Origin: Streptomyces paludis
GTDB lineage: Bacteria > Actinomycetota > Actinomycetes > Streptomycetales > Streptomycetaceae
Assembly: GCF_003344965.1 (NCBI RefSeq)
Contig: NZ_CP031194.1
Span: forward strand, 310,001 to 374,000
Direction: 5' to 3'
Length of the DNA: 64,000 nt
Position numbers and translations under genes: made by a program. The notes beneath the pieces are model-generated. The model was given only the letters and a program-made list of their open reading frames with translations, did no database searches and was not told where the DNA came from. This document shows positions 62,276 to 64,000 of this stretch, piece by piece (the first letter of the stretch is position 1; each line of letters opens with the position of its first letter).

Positions 62276-64000
62276 CACGCTGAAGAACACGAAGGGGGCC
62301 GGTGGCGCCTCGGCGATCCGCCGCGTACTCCTCGACAACGGCGCGCTCAGCGCGCTGGTGGTGCTGGTGGTGGCGATGTCGCTGCTGTCCGGCGACTTCC
62401 TCACCACGCAGAACCTGCTCAATGTCGGTGTGCAGGCCGCCGTGACGGCGATCCTCGCCTTCGGTGTCACCTTCGTCATCGTCTCGGCGGGCATCGATCT
62501 GTCGGTGGGTTCGGTGGCGGCGCTCTCCGCGACCGTGCTGGCGTGGGCCGCGACCTCCGAGGGTGTGCCGGTGGTGCTGGCGGTCGTGCTGGCCGTGGTC
62601 ACCGGTGTGGCCTGCGGTCTGGTCAACGGCGCGCTTGTCTCGTACGGCAAACTGCCGCCGTTCATCGCGACGTTGGCGATGCTGTCGGTGGGCCGCGGGC
62701 TCTCGCTGGTGATCTCGCAGGGCTCTCCGATCCCCTTCCCGGACTCCGTCTCCCATCTCGGGGAGACCCTCGGCGGCTGGCTGCCGGTGCCGGTGCTCGT
62801 GATGGTCGTGATGGGGCTGATCACCGCGGTGATCCTGAACCGCAGCTATCTGGGCCGGTCGATGTACGCGATCGGCGGCAACGAGGAGGCGGCGCGGCTG
62901 TCCGGGCTGCGGGTCAGGCGGCAGAAGGTCGCCGTCTACGCGCTGTCGGGGCTGTTCGCCGCCGTCGCGGGGATCGTCCTGGCCTCCCGGCTCTCCTCGG
63001 CGCAGCCGCAGGCCGCGCAGGGGTACGAGCTGGACGCGATCGCGGCGGTCGTCATCGGCGGCGCCAGTCTGTCCGGCGGGGTCGGCAAGGCGTCCGGGAC
63101 GCTGATCGGCGCGCTGATCCTCGCGGTGCTGCGCAACGGCCTCAACCTGCTGTCGGTGTCGGCGTTCTGGCAGCAGGTGGTCATCGGTGTGGTGATCGCG
63201 CTGGCGGTGCTGCTGGACACCGTACGCCGCCGGGCCGGTTCGACGCCGGCCGCCAACGAGGCGTCGGGCGGGGGCGGTTCGGGCGGCAAGCGGGCCCGTA
63301 CGGTCCAGTACACGGTGGCCGCCGTGCTGGTGGCCGCGATCCTGGGCGGTATCTCGCTGTGGAACGGCGGTTCGTCCGCCGGTGGCACGACCAAGCTGGG
63401 GCTCTCGGTCTCCACGCTCAACAACCCCTTCTTCGTCCAGCTGAAGGAGGGCGCCCAGGCCGAGGCGAAGGCGAAGGGCGTCGAGCTGACGGTCACCGAC
63501 GCGCAGAACGACGCCTCCCAACAGGCCAACCAGATACAGAACTTCACCAGCGAGGGCATGTCGGCGGTGATCATCAACCCGGTCGACTCGGACGCGTCGG
63601 GTCCCTCGGTGCGCGCCGCGAACAAGGCGGACATCCCGGTGGTCGCCGCCGACCGCGGGGTGAACAAGGCGGATCTCGCGACGCTCGTCGCCTCCGACAA
63701 CGTGGCCGGCGGCCGGCAGGCGGCGCAGGCGCTGGCGGAGAAGCTCGGCGGCAAGGGGAAGGTCGTGGTCCTTCAGGGCACCGCGGGCACCTCGGCCAGC
63801 CGTGAGCGCGGCCAGGGCTTCACCGAGGGCATCAAGACGTACCCCGGTATCCAGGTGGTCGCCCGGCAGCCCGCGGACTTCGACCGCACCAAGGGCCTCG
63901 ATGTGATGACGAACCTGCTCCAGGCGCACGGTGATGTGAACGGTGTGTTCGCCGAGAACGACGAGATGGCGCTCGGCGCCGTCAAGGCACTGGGGGCCAG
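62265..64000 (+). CDS. Fused ribose-type ABC permease and substrate-binding protein, 3' end cut by window edge
   Basis: The gene starts at GTG 62265 (VATDTLKNTKGAGGAS), overlapping the RbsA stop by 11 bp, and stays open to the edge (578 residues visible). Residues 20-325 are an RbsC permease with helices such as LDNGALSALVVLVVAMSLLSG, AGIDLSVGSVAALSATVLAW and VVIGGASLSGGVGKASGTLIGALILAVLRNG. The frame continues through a Gly-Ser linker (GGGGSGG, about 338) and another helix, TVQYTVAAVLVAAILGGISLW. An RbsB-like binding domain (KLGLSVSTLNNPFFVQLKEGAQAEA) follows, with AVIINPVDSD and VFAENDEMALGAV. The binding protein is thus tethered to its channel. I checked the junction codon by codon and found no stop. 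Confidence 0.9.
   Translation, partial: MATDTLKNTKGAGGASAIRRVLLDNGALSALVVLVVAMSLLSGDFLTTQNLLNVGVQAAVTAILAFGVTFVIVSAGIDLSVGSVAALSATVLAWAATSEGVPVVLAVVLAVVTGVACGLVNGALVSYGKLPPFIATLAMLSVGRGLSLVISQGSPIPFPDSVSHLGETLGGWLPVPVLVMVVMGLITAVILNRSYLGRSMYAIGGNEEAARLSGLRVRRQKVAVYALSGLFAAVAGIVLASRLSSAQPQAAQGYELDAIAAVVIGGASLSGGVGKASGTLIGALILAVLRNGLNLLSVSAFWQQVVIGVVIALAVLLDTVRRRAGSTPAANEASGGGGSGGKRARTVQYTVAAVLVAAILGGISLWNGGSSAGGTTKLGLSVSTLNNPFFVQLKEGAQAEAKAKGVELTVTDAQNDASQQANQIQNFTSEGMSAVIINPVDSDASGPSVRAANKADIPVVAADRGVNKADLATLVASDNVAGGRQAAQALAEKLGGKGKVVVLQGTAGTSASRERGQGFTEGIKTYPGIQVVARQPADFDRTKGLDVMTNLLQAHGDVNGVFAENDEMALGAVKALGA

Noticed and set aside
59960..62824. 954-residue minus-strand frame over the LacI/RbsA genes
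   Set aside because: Low-complexity antisense frame; both plus-strand genes have complete motif sets.

Overview
The window reads as a Streptomyces chromosome segment. GC content and third-position GC are very high, GTG and TTG starts and 4-bp stop/start overlaps (GTGA, ATGA) are common, and the gene families are typical of the genus. All annotation is from reading the sequence; no database search was run.

Layout. 1-18.6 kb is mainly housekeeping and conserved actinobacterial genes: a truncated CitE/HpcH-like aldolase (DUF6986 type), etfB-etfA, a flavin reductase with a short upstream leader-peptide ORF, a thioredoxin divergent from a DUF4395 membrane protein, plsC, a transglutaminase-like protein, the co-directional trio DUF6421-SDR-threonine-aldolase-like enzyme, GDPD, GNAT, a ThuA/Gfo-Idh-MocA pair, DUF5134 and M56 membrane proteins, a HAD protein, and a divergent LVIVD-repeat/DUF305 pair. 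A DUF6214-like protein and an ArsR regulator follow.

19.9-29.6 kb is one tightly packed minus-strand operon of ten genes: amino-acid-type ABC importer (binding protein, permease, ATPase), GntR/FCD regulator, PLP aminotransferase, enolase-superfamily epimerase, M20 amidohydrolase, nitrilase-family amidase, an M24-fold hydrolase resembling ectoine hydrolase, and RidA. It looks like uptake plus stepwise hydrolysis of an amide-containing or cyclic amino-acid-like compound whose identity I cannot fix.

29.8-44.7 kb holds an old yellow enzyme, a secreted TAP-like peptidase, an unrecognised membrane protein, a TetR/dehydrogenase divergent pair around a perfect 16-bp palindrome, ung, a BadF-type kinase, a CbiX-like protein, and a divergent xylan-degradation pair (CE1-like esterase and GH10 xylanase). 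The cellulose-binding modules of that pair are about 99% identical at DNA level in inverted orientation. A FUSC exporter, a YjbR protein and an Lrp regulator follow.

44.97-59.5 kb is the most interesting locus, a compact NRPS/NRPS-PKS/TauD operon. Protein 1 is C-A-PCP-TE. Protein 2 is A-PCP-C-A-PCP-KS-(no AT)-KR-ACP-TE. The second A domain of protein 2 has a proline-like specificity code immediately before the PKS extension, and a TauD/TfdA dioxygenase ends the operon. This matches the logic of the detoxin/rimosamide family, branched depsipeptides with a ketide-extended, hydroxylated proline. The AT domain appears to have been excised from the KS-KR module.

59.6-64 kb is a LacI-regulated ribose-type ABC importer. 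Its permease is fused in frame to its own substrate-binding protein through a membrane tether, and the gene runs off the right edge.
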